A stretch of 64,000 nt of DNA, taken from Corynebacterium rhinophilum (GTDB lineage Bacteria; Actinomycetota; Actinomycetes; Mycobacteriales; Mycobacteriaceae). Below the pieces are notes generated by a model. The model was not told the origin of the DNA and did not search any database. It worked only from the letters and a program-made list of their open reading frames with translations. Both the position numbers and the translations under genes were made by a program. The stretch is taken from the NCBI RefSeq assembly GCF_030227225.1, contig NZ_JASPHQ010000016.1:1-64000 (forward strand). The letters run 5' to 3'. Positions 1 to 7,889 of the stretch are shown in pieces (within the stretch, counting starts at the first letter, position 1; every line of letters begins with the position of its first letter).

Positions 1-45
1 GATCAAAATGGTAATAAGAAGGCCGCTGCTTAACCCCTAAGCAGC

Positions 46-1136
46 TTAACTACGTGTCCACGATTTGCGGGCAACCCTAGCTGGATCGAAGACCTTGATG
101 CGGGCGATGCGGTTGAGAAGCTTATCTAACTTGTTGGTGCTGTCGTAGGCTTTGTCGAACTCCTCTTTGAGATCATCCATAAATAGTGGCTCGATGGTCT
201 TGAGGATGTTGGGCACTGAAGTGTAGTGCTGGCCCAAGTTGGAGCGCTTGCCTGGTGCAACGACTGCCTGGAACATGGAGCCGAAGATGTCTGGGTTGAT
301 GTTGAGCCAAATCTGGCGGCCGAGCTCGATGAGCATCTCACGGGCTTTGGGGGAAAGCGCGGCACCGTCAGGTGGGCGTCGGCGCGGAAGAGACGGCCGT
401 TGACATAAGGGAAGTCCGCCAAGTGGCTGGGCTTTTTCGTCGGGTCTGGTTCATCCAAGGCGGCAAACATGTCGCGGATGAAATCGGCGGTGTCGGAGCC
501 ATCCTCCAGCGTGTGCGATCCCACCGCGTTGGTGAACTGGTTCTCCCCAAAGATGCCGGTGTCCTCGGCGAAGTAACAAAACAGCAGGCGGGTGAAAAAT
601 ACGTTCAGTCCGTGCCGCTGTTCGGGGTCTTTCATGATGCTGGGGTTGGCGGAAGCGAGCTCATCGAACAGTGTGCCCATCTTCTCCGCGGCCTTGACAT
701 CCGCGTGGGATTCGGCGGTGTATTGGGCCTTTTCCATGCCGGCCCAAGGCAAGAAGAAGGTGAAATGCTGGTCAATTTCGCGCAGAGGGAAGGTACGGTT
801 CTCCCTAGTCTTCAGGTCGTACGCGATCATTTCTGTGTAATCGGTGACAATGACAAAGCGGGTGGCAAACTTCACCACCGTGGGAGAAACGCGCAGGCGT
901 TCAAGTTCTTCGAGCAGATCGCCGGTGGTCTCGCGGAAGTAGACGATATTCTTCTGTGCGACCTCGTGCTCTGGATCCTCAGCAATGTTGAGCGAGCCAT
1001 TGCGCAGGCGCGTGATATTTCCCTTGGAGCGGCCGTATGCCAGCAAGAGATCAAAGATGAACTCGCGGTCATAGTCATCCTGCCCGGCAAGGGGCTTGAT
1101 GCGTTCTTCGATTGCCTTGAGGTTGAGTCGTGCCAC
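46..1136 (-). pseudogene. Broken MmeI/PglX-like class I DNA methyltransferase
   Basis: The N-terminal roughly 260 residues, read from the start at 1136, resemble the N-terminal region of large SAM-dependent DNA methyltransferases of the MmeI type (type IIL-like restriction-modification enzymes). Two lesions are visible. Near 345-355 the frame shifts in a T/C homopolymer stretch, where one missing base would restore a reading through PKAREM into LIELGRQIW. The second frame then reaches FDPA, the start of the FDPACGSGNF SAM-binding motif. It leaves the family right there, reading RVARKSW and stopping at about 46. The catalytic NPPY region and target-recognition domain are absent, so the protein cannot methylate. 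The family assignment comes from recognisable segments only. The frameshift could be a sequencing error, but the loss of the C-terminal half could not. Confidence 0.72.
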
Positions 1137-1299
1137 CTGAATCGTCCTTCGTCGATCTACGCCACTGGGAAGTGCATTTCAGTGGTTTGAAAAGCTAAAG
1201 ATCGATTTTAGCCAAGCCAGCTACCTTGCGCCCCCGCAATGCCCACTAGTGTTATAGACCGAAGCTCACATGCACCTTCACAATCCCCAAGGAGAACAC

Positions 1300-2631
1300 A
1301 TGACGCACCGCTCGGACGCAGAGCTCGATACGGCTAGGGAGCCGGCATCGTCAGGCACCGGTGTGCCGCAGGCCGGCAACCAGGAGGCGCGCCGGGCAGA
1401 CTTGCGGCGGTGGAAGGCGATTGCGCTGTCGCTGCTTTTGCTGGCGGCGGTGATCTTTTTGGGGTGTTCGTGGTGGCAGGCATCGGAAAGCGGGGCACCG
1501 GTGTGGGTCGGCTACGTGCGTGCGGCGGCGGAGGCCGGCATGGTCGGTGGCCTGGCGGACTGGTTCGCGGTTACTGCACTGTTCCGTCGGCCGATGGGCT
1601 TGCCCATCCCGCACACGGCGCTGATTCCGAATAATAAGGATCGCGTGGGTGATGCGCTGAAGGACTTCGTGGAGGAGAACTTCCTGACCGCGGATGCGTT
1701 GAGTGCCAAGGTGCGGGATGCGGAGCTGCCGCTGTGGCTGGCGCGCCAAGGGACAGAACCCGGCAAGGCGGAGGAGGTCTCCGAATGGATTGGCCAGCGC
1801 GCCGCCAGCGTGGTGGAGGACCTCGACCCGGCTGAGGCGGAGCAGTTCATCCGCACCCAGGTCATGGACCGCCTGGCGGAGCCGGAGTGGGGGCCGCCGT
1901 TGGGCCGGTTGCTGGAGGGCTATATCGCGGACGGTAAGGCGCGCCCGCTGGAGGATGACCTCATTGACTGGGCACACAAGAAGATTCTTGGCATGGAATC
2001 AACGGTGGTTACGGCCATCGATGAGCGCATGCCTGGCTGGGCGCCGCGCTTTGCCCGCGAGATGGTGGGGGACAAGGTCTATAACGAGCTCGTTAACTTC
2101 GCCGAGGAAGTTCGCCGCGATGGCAACCACGAGGCCCGCCTGGCCATTCGCCGCAACTTGTCCAAGCTGGCTGCGGACTTGCAGTGGGATGCGGATATGC
2201 GTGAGCGCATCGACAGCATCAAACAGGAGATGCTCGCCTCTGATCAGGTCCAGCAGGCGCCGGCAGCGATGTGGCGCACGATTTCCACTACGCTGATTGA
2301 TCAGTTCAATGACCCGGAATCCTTCCTGCGGCAAAAGATGACGGCCAAGGTGAAGGAATTGGCGCACCGTTTGCTCGAGGATTCCGAGTTCCTAACCCAA
2401 GCCAATGACCTCGTGGACAAGGCCGCGCGCTACGCGGTGGAGAAGTTCGCCCCGGAGATCATCGCGATCATCCCGGAGACCATCAAGCGCTGGGATGCGC
2501 AGGAGGCCTCGCAGAATATCGAGCTGATGGTGGGCAAGGATCTACAATTTATTCGCCTCAACGGCACGATCGTCGGTTCCCTGGCAGGATTGGCCATATA
2601 TGCTGTTAATCATCTCATTTTCGGCGCCTAA
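1300..2631 (+). CDS. DUF445 family membrane-anchored protein
   Basis: A 443-residue protein of the DUF445 family, whose function is unknown. After a polar N-terminus there is a hydrophobic segment at about residues 38-55, then the family core GGLADWFAVTALFRRPMG, then a long charged helical domain, and a short hydrophobic C-terminus (GSLAGLAIYAVNHLIF). This suggests anchoring at both ends with a large helical body. I chose the ATG at 1300 because AAGGAG lies just upstream. An in-frame ATG at 1270 has no such site. It is followed 33 bases later by a small helical protein on the same strand, probably co-transcribed. Family assignment is firm; function is not. Confidence 0.85.
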   Translation: MTHRSDAELDTAREPASSGTGVPQAGNQEARRADLRRWKAIALSLLLLAAVIFLGCSWWQASESGAPVWVGYVRAAAEAGMVGGLADWFAVTALFRRPMGLPIPHTALIPNNKDRVGDALKDFVEENFLTADALSAKVRDAELPLWLARQGTEPGKAEEVSEWIGQRAASVVEDLDPAEAEQFIRTQVMDRLAEPEWGPPLGRLLEGYIADGKARPLEDDLIDWAHKKILGMESTVVTAIDERMPGWAPRFAREMVGDKVYNELVNFAEEVRRDGNHEARLAIRRNLSKLAADLQWDADMRERIDSIKQEMLASDQVQQAPAAMWRTISTTLIDQFNDPESFLRQKMTAKVKELAHRLLEDSEFLTQANDLVDKAARYAVEKFAPEIIAIIPETIKRWDAQEASQNIELMVGKDLQFIRLNGTIVGSLAGLAIYAVNHLIFGA

Positions 2632-2664
2632 TGCGCCGGAATAATTTGTCACACGGAGGATTTC

Positions 2665-3090
2665 ATGACTGAGAAGAAGAAGCTTTTTGATTCCCTGAAG
2701 GAAGCCGGTGCGTCTGCGCTGAATACCGCCAAGGATTTCGGCGGCCGCCTGCAGGAAGAGCGCGAGAACCAGGGCGCAGGTGCGCAGGGCCCACAGGGCG
2801 AGAAGGACGGCATGCTGGATAAGGCCACCACCACCGCCAAGCAGTGGGGTGCGTCCATTAAGAAGGCCGCGGAGGAAACCCGCGACTCGGAGGCTTTCTC
2901 TGAGGCCAAGGGCAAGTTTGCGGATGCGTACCAGGAAACCCGCGAGGGCGTGAAGGACGCGTATGGCTATGCTCAGGAGCGCGTGAACGAGAAGAAGAAC
3001 GCGCCCAAGAATGGTAATTCCGCTGCTGCGGACAAGGACGATAATATTATCGATGGCGAAGTTATCGATACCGACGAACCGACGAATTAA
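2665..3090 (+). CDS. Hypothetical charged helical protein
   Basis: A 141-residue protein rich in Lys, Glu, Ala and Asp, with no hydrophobic segment. Helical stretches such as AEETRDSEAFSEAKGKFADA and YQETREGVKDAYGYAQERVN resemble amphipathic or apolipoprotein/LEA-like repeats, and the C-terminus is acidic and probably disordered. GGAGG lies just before the ATG. The gene sits between the DUF445 and DUF2516 genes with gaps of 33 and 5 bases, so the three look like one operon. I do not recognise a named family. A cytoplasmic, membrane-surface-associated protein is a guess from composition only. Confidence 0.7.
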   Translation: MTEKKKLFDSLKEAGASALNTAKDFGGRLQEERENQGAGAQGPQGEKDGMLDKATTTAKQWGASIKKAAEETRDSEAFSEAKGKFADAYQETREGVKDAYGYAQERVNEKKNAPKNGNSAAADKDDNIIDGEVIDTDEPTN

Positions 3091-3095
3091 TCTGC

Positions 3096-3386
3096 ATGTA
3101 CCTCTTACTTGACATTGCCCATAAGTTTCCCATCTACTTCTTCCAGGTCCTAACCATTACCGCCATCATCGGCGCCGTGCTCGCAGCATCTACGCGCGAG
3201 GACGCGTTTCGGGCCGGCGACCGCAAAGGTAAATGGGTATGGGTAGGCCTGCTTGCGGGCTCGGCGGTAGCGATGGCTACCGGCCTGCAAATTTTGGCGT
3301 GGATTGGCACGGTCATCACCGGCATCTACTGGTTTGACGTGCGCCCGCAGCTCAAGGCCATCATCAACGGCGACTACAGCTACTAA
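3096..3386 (+). CDS. DUF2516 family membrane protein
   Basis: A 96-residue integral membrane protein of the actinobacterial DUF2516 family. Hydrophobic segments lie at about residues 10-30 (FPIYFFQVLTITAIIGAVLA) and 48-78, followed by the family-typical YWFDVRPQLKAII near the end. Its function is unknown. It starts 5 bases after the preceding gene stops, and the next gene begins 2 bases after its own stop, which indicates a tightly packed operon. The length is normal for the family. Confidence 0.85.
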   Translation: MYLLLDIAHKFPIYFFQVLTITAIIGAVLAASTREDAFRAGDRKGKWVWVGLLAGSAVAMATGLQILAWIGTVITGIYWFDVRPQLKAIINGDYSY

Positions 3387-3388
3387 GC

Positions 3389-3832
3389 ATGAAAAATCTC
3401 CTGCACGCTTCCGCCGCCGAGGTCAGGGAGCAGGCCGCTGGGCAGCATGTGCTGGTCTCGCCGCACCACGTGACGGTGGCGGCGGCGGCAGAGCCGGCGG
3501 GCATTACCGCCGTGGCGGGCTATCCCACTGGCCGGCACCACACGCTCATCAAGGCCTCTGAGGCCCGCCTAGCCATCCAGTCCGGCGCGGACGAGGTGTG
3601 GGTCAGCGTTGATGCCACGCTTGCCGATGCCACCCCTATCCTCGCCGAGCTCGTCGCCATCCGCGAGGCCTGCCCAGACCCGGCCCGCGTGGGCCTCATC
3701 CTGCCGGAGACAGAACCGGCGCGGTCCCTCGCGGAAACCGCTGCCGCCCAGGCCGGTTTTCACAAGATCGTCATAGAAAAAGGCAGCGAGCTGTCCAGCT
3801 CGCTGCCCGTCGTAGAATTTCCCGCTCCCTAG
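3389..3832 (+). CDS. Short deoxyribose-phosphate aldolase-like protein
   Basis: The 147 residues contain the central DeoC signature in recognisable form: LVSPHHVTVAAAA, then VAGYPTGRHHTLIKASEA, then AIQSGADEVWVSVDA. Full DeoC enzymes are about 215-250 residues long and carry the Schiff-base lysine and a second lysine in the C-terminal half of the TIM barrel. This protein ends before a complete barrel and I cannot find the KTSTGF-type active-site segment. It is therefore either a catalytically dead remnant or a reduced paralogue. It is the last gene of the DUF445/DUF2516 run and faces a minus-strand gene. The DeoC relationship is fairly sure; aldolase activity is doubtful. Confidence 0.65.
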   Translation: MKNLLHASAAEVREQAAGQHVLVSPHHVTVAAAAEPAGITAVAGYPTGRHHTLIKASEARLAIQSGADEVWVSVDATLADATPILAELVAIREACPDPARVGLILPETEPARSLAETAAAQAGFHKIVIEKGSELSSSLPVVEFPAP

Positions 3833-3857
3833 GTCGGGCGCTTCTGCGGCGACGGTG

Positions 3858-4661
3858 TTAGGCGGCCTTCTTCTGTTCGCCGCTTTCGCCGGAGAAGTGG
3901 TCCATATCGTTCATCGGGACATCGGTACCGGTGATGGTCAGCGTGAGCTTGCCATCCCCCACGTCCACGGATTCGACCTGCATGTCATTGGCAACGAGCT
4001 GCTCGGACATGCCGTCCTGCAGGGCATCAGAAATGGCGCTGGTGGCCTGCTCAGGCAGCGACAGCCCAAAGATTGCGGCCTCGGTGGCATTGATCTCCAG
4101 CTTGCCGTCGCGGGCGGTGGGCTTGAGCGAAAGGCTGGCCAAACCGCCGCCAAATTTCACCTCCAGCTCGTCGCTCTGGTCATTCGCGGTGATTTCAGTG
4201 ACCACCATATTTCCAATGGTTTCGCTACCGGATTGGTCTGAGATTCCTTTTTGGAAGCTGGCCAGCAGATAGTCATCCGGAACGGTGGTGGTGGCGCGGA
4301 GGAAACCGGCTACTGGGTTATCGGTATCCGTCGACATGTCTTCCACGTGGATTTCAGAGGCGGGTTGCCCCTTGATCTGCGATCCTTCGATCTGCAGGGT
4401 CGACGGCGTGGTCATATCCATTTGGGAAATCGAGCCGCGCAGCAGGCCAAAGAGGAGGGGGCTGCCGCCAAAGCTTACAGAGGGATCTTCCGTGACCTCG
4501 ATGCCTTCTTCCTTGGCGCTATTTTTAAACTCCTCGGTCATCTGATTACCAATGAACCAGCGTAGGCCAAACTCGGCGATGAGGATGATAACAAGGAGCG
4601 CTACGAGGACGCCTACGACAATTTTCCACGCGAGCGATCCGCCCGATTTCTTTGCAGCCAT
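3858..4661 (-). CDS. LmeA-like phospholipid-binding protein (DUF2993)
   Basis: A 267-residue protein with a short basic N-terminus (MAAKKSG), one membrane-spanning signal anchor (KIVVGVLVALLVIILIAEF) and an extracytoplasmic beta-rich domain typical of DUF2993/LmeA. The mycobacterial member binds phospholipids and supports lipomannan synthesis. In Corynebacterium the precise role is inferred from the family. I took the ATG at 4661 because it places the lysines directly before the membrane anchor; the longer reading from 4697 adds an unlikely leader. The gene ends convergently with the DeoC-like gene. Confidence 0.75.
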   Translation of the reverse strand: MAAKKSGGSLAWKIVVGVLVALLVIILIAEFGLRWFIGNQMTEEFKNSAKEEGIEVTEDPSVSFGGSPLLFGLLRGSISQMDMTTPSTLQIEGSQIKGQPASEIHVEDMSTDTDNPVAGFLRATTTVPDDYLLASFQKGISDQSGSETIGNMVVTEITANDQSDELEVKFGGGLASLSLKPTARDGKLEINATEAAIFGLSLPEQATSAISDALQDGMSEQLVANDMQVESVDVGDGKLTLTITGTDVPMNDMDHFSGESGEQKKAA

Positions 4662-4710
4662 GACTACCAGTGTGGCGCATGAGGCGGCCGGTGGCAATGT
4701 GTGCTGGATA

Positions 4711-5520
4711 TTAGCGGGGTGCGATGCTCTCCCAGCTCACAGTGAGCGTATTATCGCGCAGCCGGCGGCGGGGAGGCTGGAGGCTAAAGGGGGCATCGGC
4801 AAGCAGGGCGTGTGCCATGCGCCACCGCACCCGCGGGCCGTGCGGGGCCCACCCGGCGGCGCGATCCCAAGCCCTATCGGCGGCCTGCAGGAGCTCGTGG
4901 ATGGGCTCGCCGGGCACGTTGCGGTGGATGAGCACCTTGGGCAGGCGCTCGGCCACATCGGAAGGCCGAGCAACGTCGAAGGGATCCCACGCGAGCGTCA
5001 ACGTCTTTGGGCCATGCTGATCGAGCAGGATCCACGCCGCGCGCCGGCCCAGTTCATCGCAGGTACCCTCCACGAAGAACCCGCCGGGGGCCAAGCGTGA
5101 GCACACCGTCTGCCACGCCTCCGCAACCTGGTCTACGTCGTATTGGCGCAGCACATTAAAGGCGCGCACCACCTGCGGCCGGTAGTCAGCGAGCTCAAAT
5201 CCGCCCAGCTCAAAGCGGACGCCATCGCGCGGCGGCAGTACCCTGTCCGGGTGGATTTCCAACCCGCGCACATCCACGCGGGGGTTGATGCGGCGCAGCC
5301 ACCGCGCCCACTCCACGGTGGTGGTATGGGAGGCGCCGTAGCCCACGTCGAGCGCGAGCGGGGTGCGCACGTGGCGCAGCAGGGCCGAAATCTCCGGGTG
5401 GGCTACTATCCACCTATCGCAGCGCCGCAGCCGGTTGTAGTTGGTGGTGCCGCGGGTAATAACGCCAAAAGGCCGACCCGCTGCTGCGCTGGCGCGCAGG
5501 TTATGAGCGTGGTCGGCCAT
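4711..5520 (-). CDS. Class I SAM-dependent methyltransferase
   Basis: A 269-residue protein with a Rossmann methyltransferase motif I (ALDVGYGASHTTTVEWA, about residue 55) followed by an acidic motif II (VRGLEIHPDR). Later it has NVLRQYDVDQ and LAPGGFFVEGTCDE, matching motif IV/V positions. The substrate cannot be deduced. The unusual DVGYGAS in place of DxGxGxG still fits glycine-loop variants in actinobacterial orthologues. It lies on the minus strand between the LmeA-like gene and the DUF2505 gene, with a short gap on each side. Confidence 0.75.
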   Translation of the reverse strand: MADHAHNLRASAAAGRPFGVITRGTTNYNRLRRCDRWIVAHPEISALLRHVRTPLALDVGYGASHTTTVEWARWLRRINPRVDVRGLEIHPDRVLPPRDGVRFELGGFELADYRPQVVRAFNVLRQYDVDQVAEAWQTVCSRLAPGGFFVEGTCDELGRRAAWILLDQHGPKTLTLAWDPFDVARPSDVAERLPKVLIHRNVPGEPIHELLQAADRAWDRAAGWAPHGPRVRWRMAHALLADAPFSLQPPRRRLRDNTLTVSWESIAPR

Positions 5521-5551
5521 GGGCGTGAAGGAATTCTAAGGGGTGAGTGCC

Positions 5552-6043
5552 TTAGGAGTTGTCAGAAATCCACTGTTCGGTCAGCTTGCCCTCGTTATCA
5601 AAGAGCTCTGCCAGGGATTCGCCCACCTTTGGCTCGATGGCTGCGCCCATCATCGGGATCTTGACGGAGATCTCGTTGGTGTAGGTCAGCTTGGTCATCT
5701 CGCCCTCGCCGGCCAGGGAAATCTCGCCCTTGAAGTCCACCGGGGTGCCCTTGACGTCTGCGGTGTAGTTGACGTCAGCGGCCTGGCCGTTGAGCTCGCC
5801 CACGGTGACCACGCGCTTGACCTTGAGGTCCTGCGAGACCATGGCGCGCACTGCCTCTGGCAAGAGGTTGGTCGGCAGGACCTCGTAGAGAGTTGCTACG
5901 TTATCGGAGAAATCGTGAACCTGGCCTGCCTCAGGGGAAAGGTTTGCCACGATGTACTCCCAGTACCCCTGGGTGAGCAGCGCCTTGTGAACCATGTCGA
6001 TAGGCTGATTGATGGTTACGGTGTTTTCACTACGAGTTGACAT
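5552..6043 (-). CDS. DUF2505 family protein
   Basis: A 163-residue protein of the actinobacterial DUF2505 family, related to START/SRPBCC-type lipid-binding folds. It opens with MSTRSENTVTINQPID and contains a run of beta strands ending in KIPMMGAAIEPKVGESL, where a C-terminal amphipathic helix would close the pocket. A long overlapping frame that runs on to 6919 is only the shadow of murB. The ATG at 6043 is the sensible start. This start lies only about 15 bases from the divergent murB start, so the promoters of the two genes must overlap. Confidence 0.8.
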   Translation of the reverse strand: MSTRSENTVTINQPIDMVHKALLTQGYWEYIVANLSPEAGQVHDFSDNVATLYEVLPTNLLPEAVRAMVSQDLKVKRVVTVGELNGQAADVNYTADVKGTPVDFKGEISLAGEGEMTKLTYTNEISVKIPMMGAAIEPKVGESLAELFDNEGKLTEQWISDNS

Positions 6044-6058
6044 GCTTAACAGACTACC

Positions 6059-7195
6059 TTGGTATACGTGCTTGATAAATTTTTTACGCAACAACTCACA
6101 GCAATCGACGGCGTAGACGTGGATCCCACGGCGAGCTTTGCCGATCTCACCACCTTGCGCGTGGGGGGAAAGCCGCGGGTCACGTTGCGTTGTTCGCGGC
6201 CTGAAGCAGCGGTTGCAGCACTGCGGTACCTCGAGAAAGAAAAAGTTCCTTTCATCGTGGTCGGCGGCGGTTCCAACCTGTTGGTTTCTGATGGCGAGGT
6301 AGACGTGGTCGCCGTCGTCCTCGACTTTGCCGTGGTGGACATGGATACCGAGACTGGCCTCGTGCGCGCCCAAGCCGGTGCGGTATGGGACGAGGTCGTG
6401 GCGGAATCCGTGGCACAGTCCCTGGGCGGCATCGAGTGCCTTTCCGGCATTCCCGGCACGGTGGGCGCGGTGCCCGTGCAAAACGTGGGTGCCTATGGAG
6501 CCGAGATTTCTGAGGTCTTGACCCGCGTGCGCCTGTATAACCTGCGCACCGATGCCGATGAGTGGGTTCCCGTCTCCGATCTTGATCTGGCCTACCGCTA
6601 CTCCAACCTGAAATTCACCGGCCGCGCGGTGGTGCTCGAGGTCGAATTGCAATTGACCACCGATGGGCTGTCGCGCCCACTGCGCTTTGGGCAGCTTACC
6701 GATGCCCCCGGCGAGCGCCGCCCCGTCGCCCAGGTCCGCGAAGAGGTCCTCGCGCTGCGCCGCGGCAAGGGCATGGTGCTTGATGCCGCCGACCACGACA
6801 CCTGGTCTGCCGGCTCCTTTTTCACCAACCCCGTGGTCGAGTCCAGCGTCGCTGATGCCGTCCAGGACAAGGTGCGCGCCACGCTTGGCGATGCCCTCGC
6901 CGACCGCATGCCCCGCCATCCCGCCACCGCTTCAGCACAGGGCGAACCGTCCCCGCACGAAAAGCTTTCGGCAGCCTGGCTTATCGATAACGCAGGATTC
7001 ACAAAGGGCTACCCCGGCTCCGGCCCAGCAACGCTGTCCACCAAGCACACCCTGGCGCTGACCAACCGCGGAAACGCGACCGCCGCAGACATCGTCGCGC
7101 TGGCCCGCACGATCCGCGACGGCGTGCGCGAAGCCTTCGGCGTCGAGCTCGTGCCCGAGCCGGTGTGGCTGGGCGTATCCATGGACGAAGACTAG
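6059..7195 (+). CDS. murB: UDP-N-acetylenolpyruvoylglucosamine reductase
   Basis: A 378-residue cytoplasmic flavoenzyme of peptidoglycan precursor synthesis. It reduces the enolpyruvyl group of UDP-GlcNAc-enolpyruvate to make UDP-MurNAc. Visible motifs are TTLRVGGKPR, the FAD-binding IVVGGGSNLLVSDG, GIPGTVGAVPVQNVGAYG and the catalytic serine region WSAGSFFTNPVV, followed by AAWLIDNAGFTKGYPG. It is longer than Escherichia coli MurB and matches actinobacterial forms. The start is uncertain: a TTG at 6059 gives this length, a GTG at 6068 is an alternative, and neither has a clear Shine-Dalgarno site. The product itself is certain. Confidence 0.95.
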   Translation: MVYVLDKFFTQQLTAIDGVDVDPTASFADLTTLRVGGKPRVTLRCSRPEAAVAALRYLEKEKVPFIVVGGGSNLLVSDGEVDVVAVVLDFAVVDMDTETGLVRAQAGAVWDEVVAESVAQSLGGIECLSGIPGTVGAVPVQNVGAYGAEISEVLTRVRLYNLRTDADEWVPVSDLDLAYRYSNLKFTGRAVVLEVELQLTTDGLSRPLRFGQLTDAPGERRPVAQVREEVLALRRGKGMVLDAADHDTWSAGSFFTNPVVESSVADAVQDKVRATLGDALADRMPRHPATASAQGEPSPHEKLSAAWLIDNAGFTKGYPGSGPATLSTKHTLALTNRGNATAADIVALARTIRDGVREAFGVELVPEPVWLGVSMDED

Positions 7196-7212
7196 GCCGC
7201 ACGCATATAAAA

Positions 7213-7281
7213 ACGTCCAAAACAACCGCGTTCTTCTAAAATTCGTCCTCATTTTTGACGAAACGCGGTTGTTTTGGACGT
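7213..7281. repeat. Perfect 20-bp inverted repeat between murB and luxS
   Basis: The arms at 7213-7232 (ACGTCCAAAACAACCGCGTT) and 7262-7281 are exact reverse complements, 29 bases apart. A second, shorter pair, TTCGTC and GACGAA, sits inside the loop, so a cruciform or RNA could form two stacked stems. It lies between the convergent genes murB and luxS, where a bidirectional terminator would be expected. The stem is longer than usual and has no simple T-run after it on the + strand. Confidence 0.8.
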
Positions 7282-7342
7282 AATCGTTGCTTGTGGCCGG
7301 CACAGGCAGCACGGGCGGCGCAAAAGCCGCCCCGGCGCAGTC

Positions 7343-7819
7343 TTAGGCAGCCATGACCTCGAGCCACTCCGGCTTGGCGTCCAAGAACTTGCGGGCCGCA
7401 TCCTGTGCGCCCTTCAAGCTGTGGTGTGCGCCCCAACCGCACTGCTCCTCGTTGGCGGCGGGAACCTCGGTGGCGGTAAGGATATCGTTCAGCGCACCCT
7501 CAACGGCGCGCAGCAATTCATCCTGCTCCATGCCATTGGTAATGGCGTAGAAGCCGGTGCGGCAGCCCATGGGAGCAAAGCCGATGAGCTTATCGGTGTA
7601 GTTGCGCATAAAGTTGGCCATCATGTGCTCCACGGAGTGCAGCGCCTCCGTGTCCAGGTGCTCCTTATTGGGCTGGCAAAAGCGCAGATCGTACTTGATA
7701 ATTTCTACGCCGCCGCCCAAATCGGTGCGGTCAGCCACGCGGATATAAGGCGCGCTGACGAGGCGGTGGTCGAGCTCGAAGGACTTGACGTTAATCTTTT
7801 CTTGGTTCTGTTCAGTCAT
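7343..7819 (-). CDS. luxS: S-ribosylhomocysteine lyase
   Basis: A 158-residue enzyme that splits S-ribosylhomocysteine into homocysteine and the autoinducer-2 precursor 4,5-dihydroxypentane-2,3-dione, part of the activated methyl cycle. The metal-binding HSVEHMMANFMR (HxxEH), the MGCRTGFY catalytic cysteine segment and the CGWGAHH segment are all intact. A longer frame opens upstream at 8110, but MTEQNQEKI at 7819, with GGGGAG directly before it, is the correct start and gives the family's normal length. The gene is divergent from the YihY-type gene and convergent with murB. Confidence 0.96.
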   Translation of the reverse strand: MTEQNQEKINVKSFELDHRLVSAPYIRVADRTDLGGGVEIIKYDLRFCQPNKEHLDTEALHSVEHMMANFMRNYTDKLIGFAPMGCRTGFYAITNGMEQDELLRAVEGALNDILTATEVPAANEEQCGWGAHHSLKGAQDAARKFLDAKPEWLEVMAA

Positions 7820-7889
7820 ACTCCCCAGCCTAATCGCTGCGAGTGTCACTTCCCAGAATAGATTCTTAAGCCGCATACGCTTCGTAACT

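Noticed and set aside
1300..2631. Long frames on the opposite strand of the DUF445 gene
   Set aside because: Arginine/proline-rich shadows produced by the G+C-rich third codon positions of the real gene.
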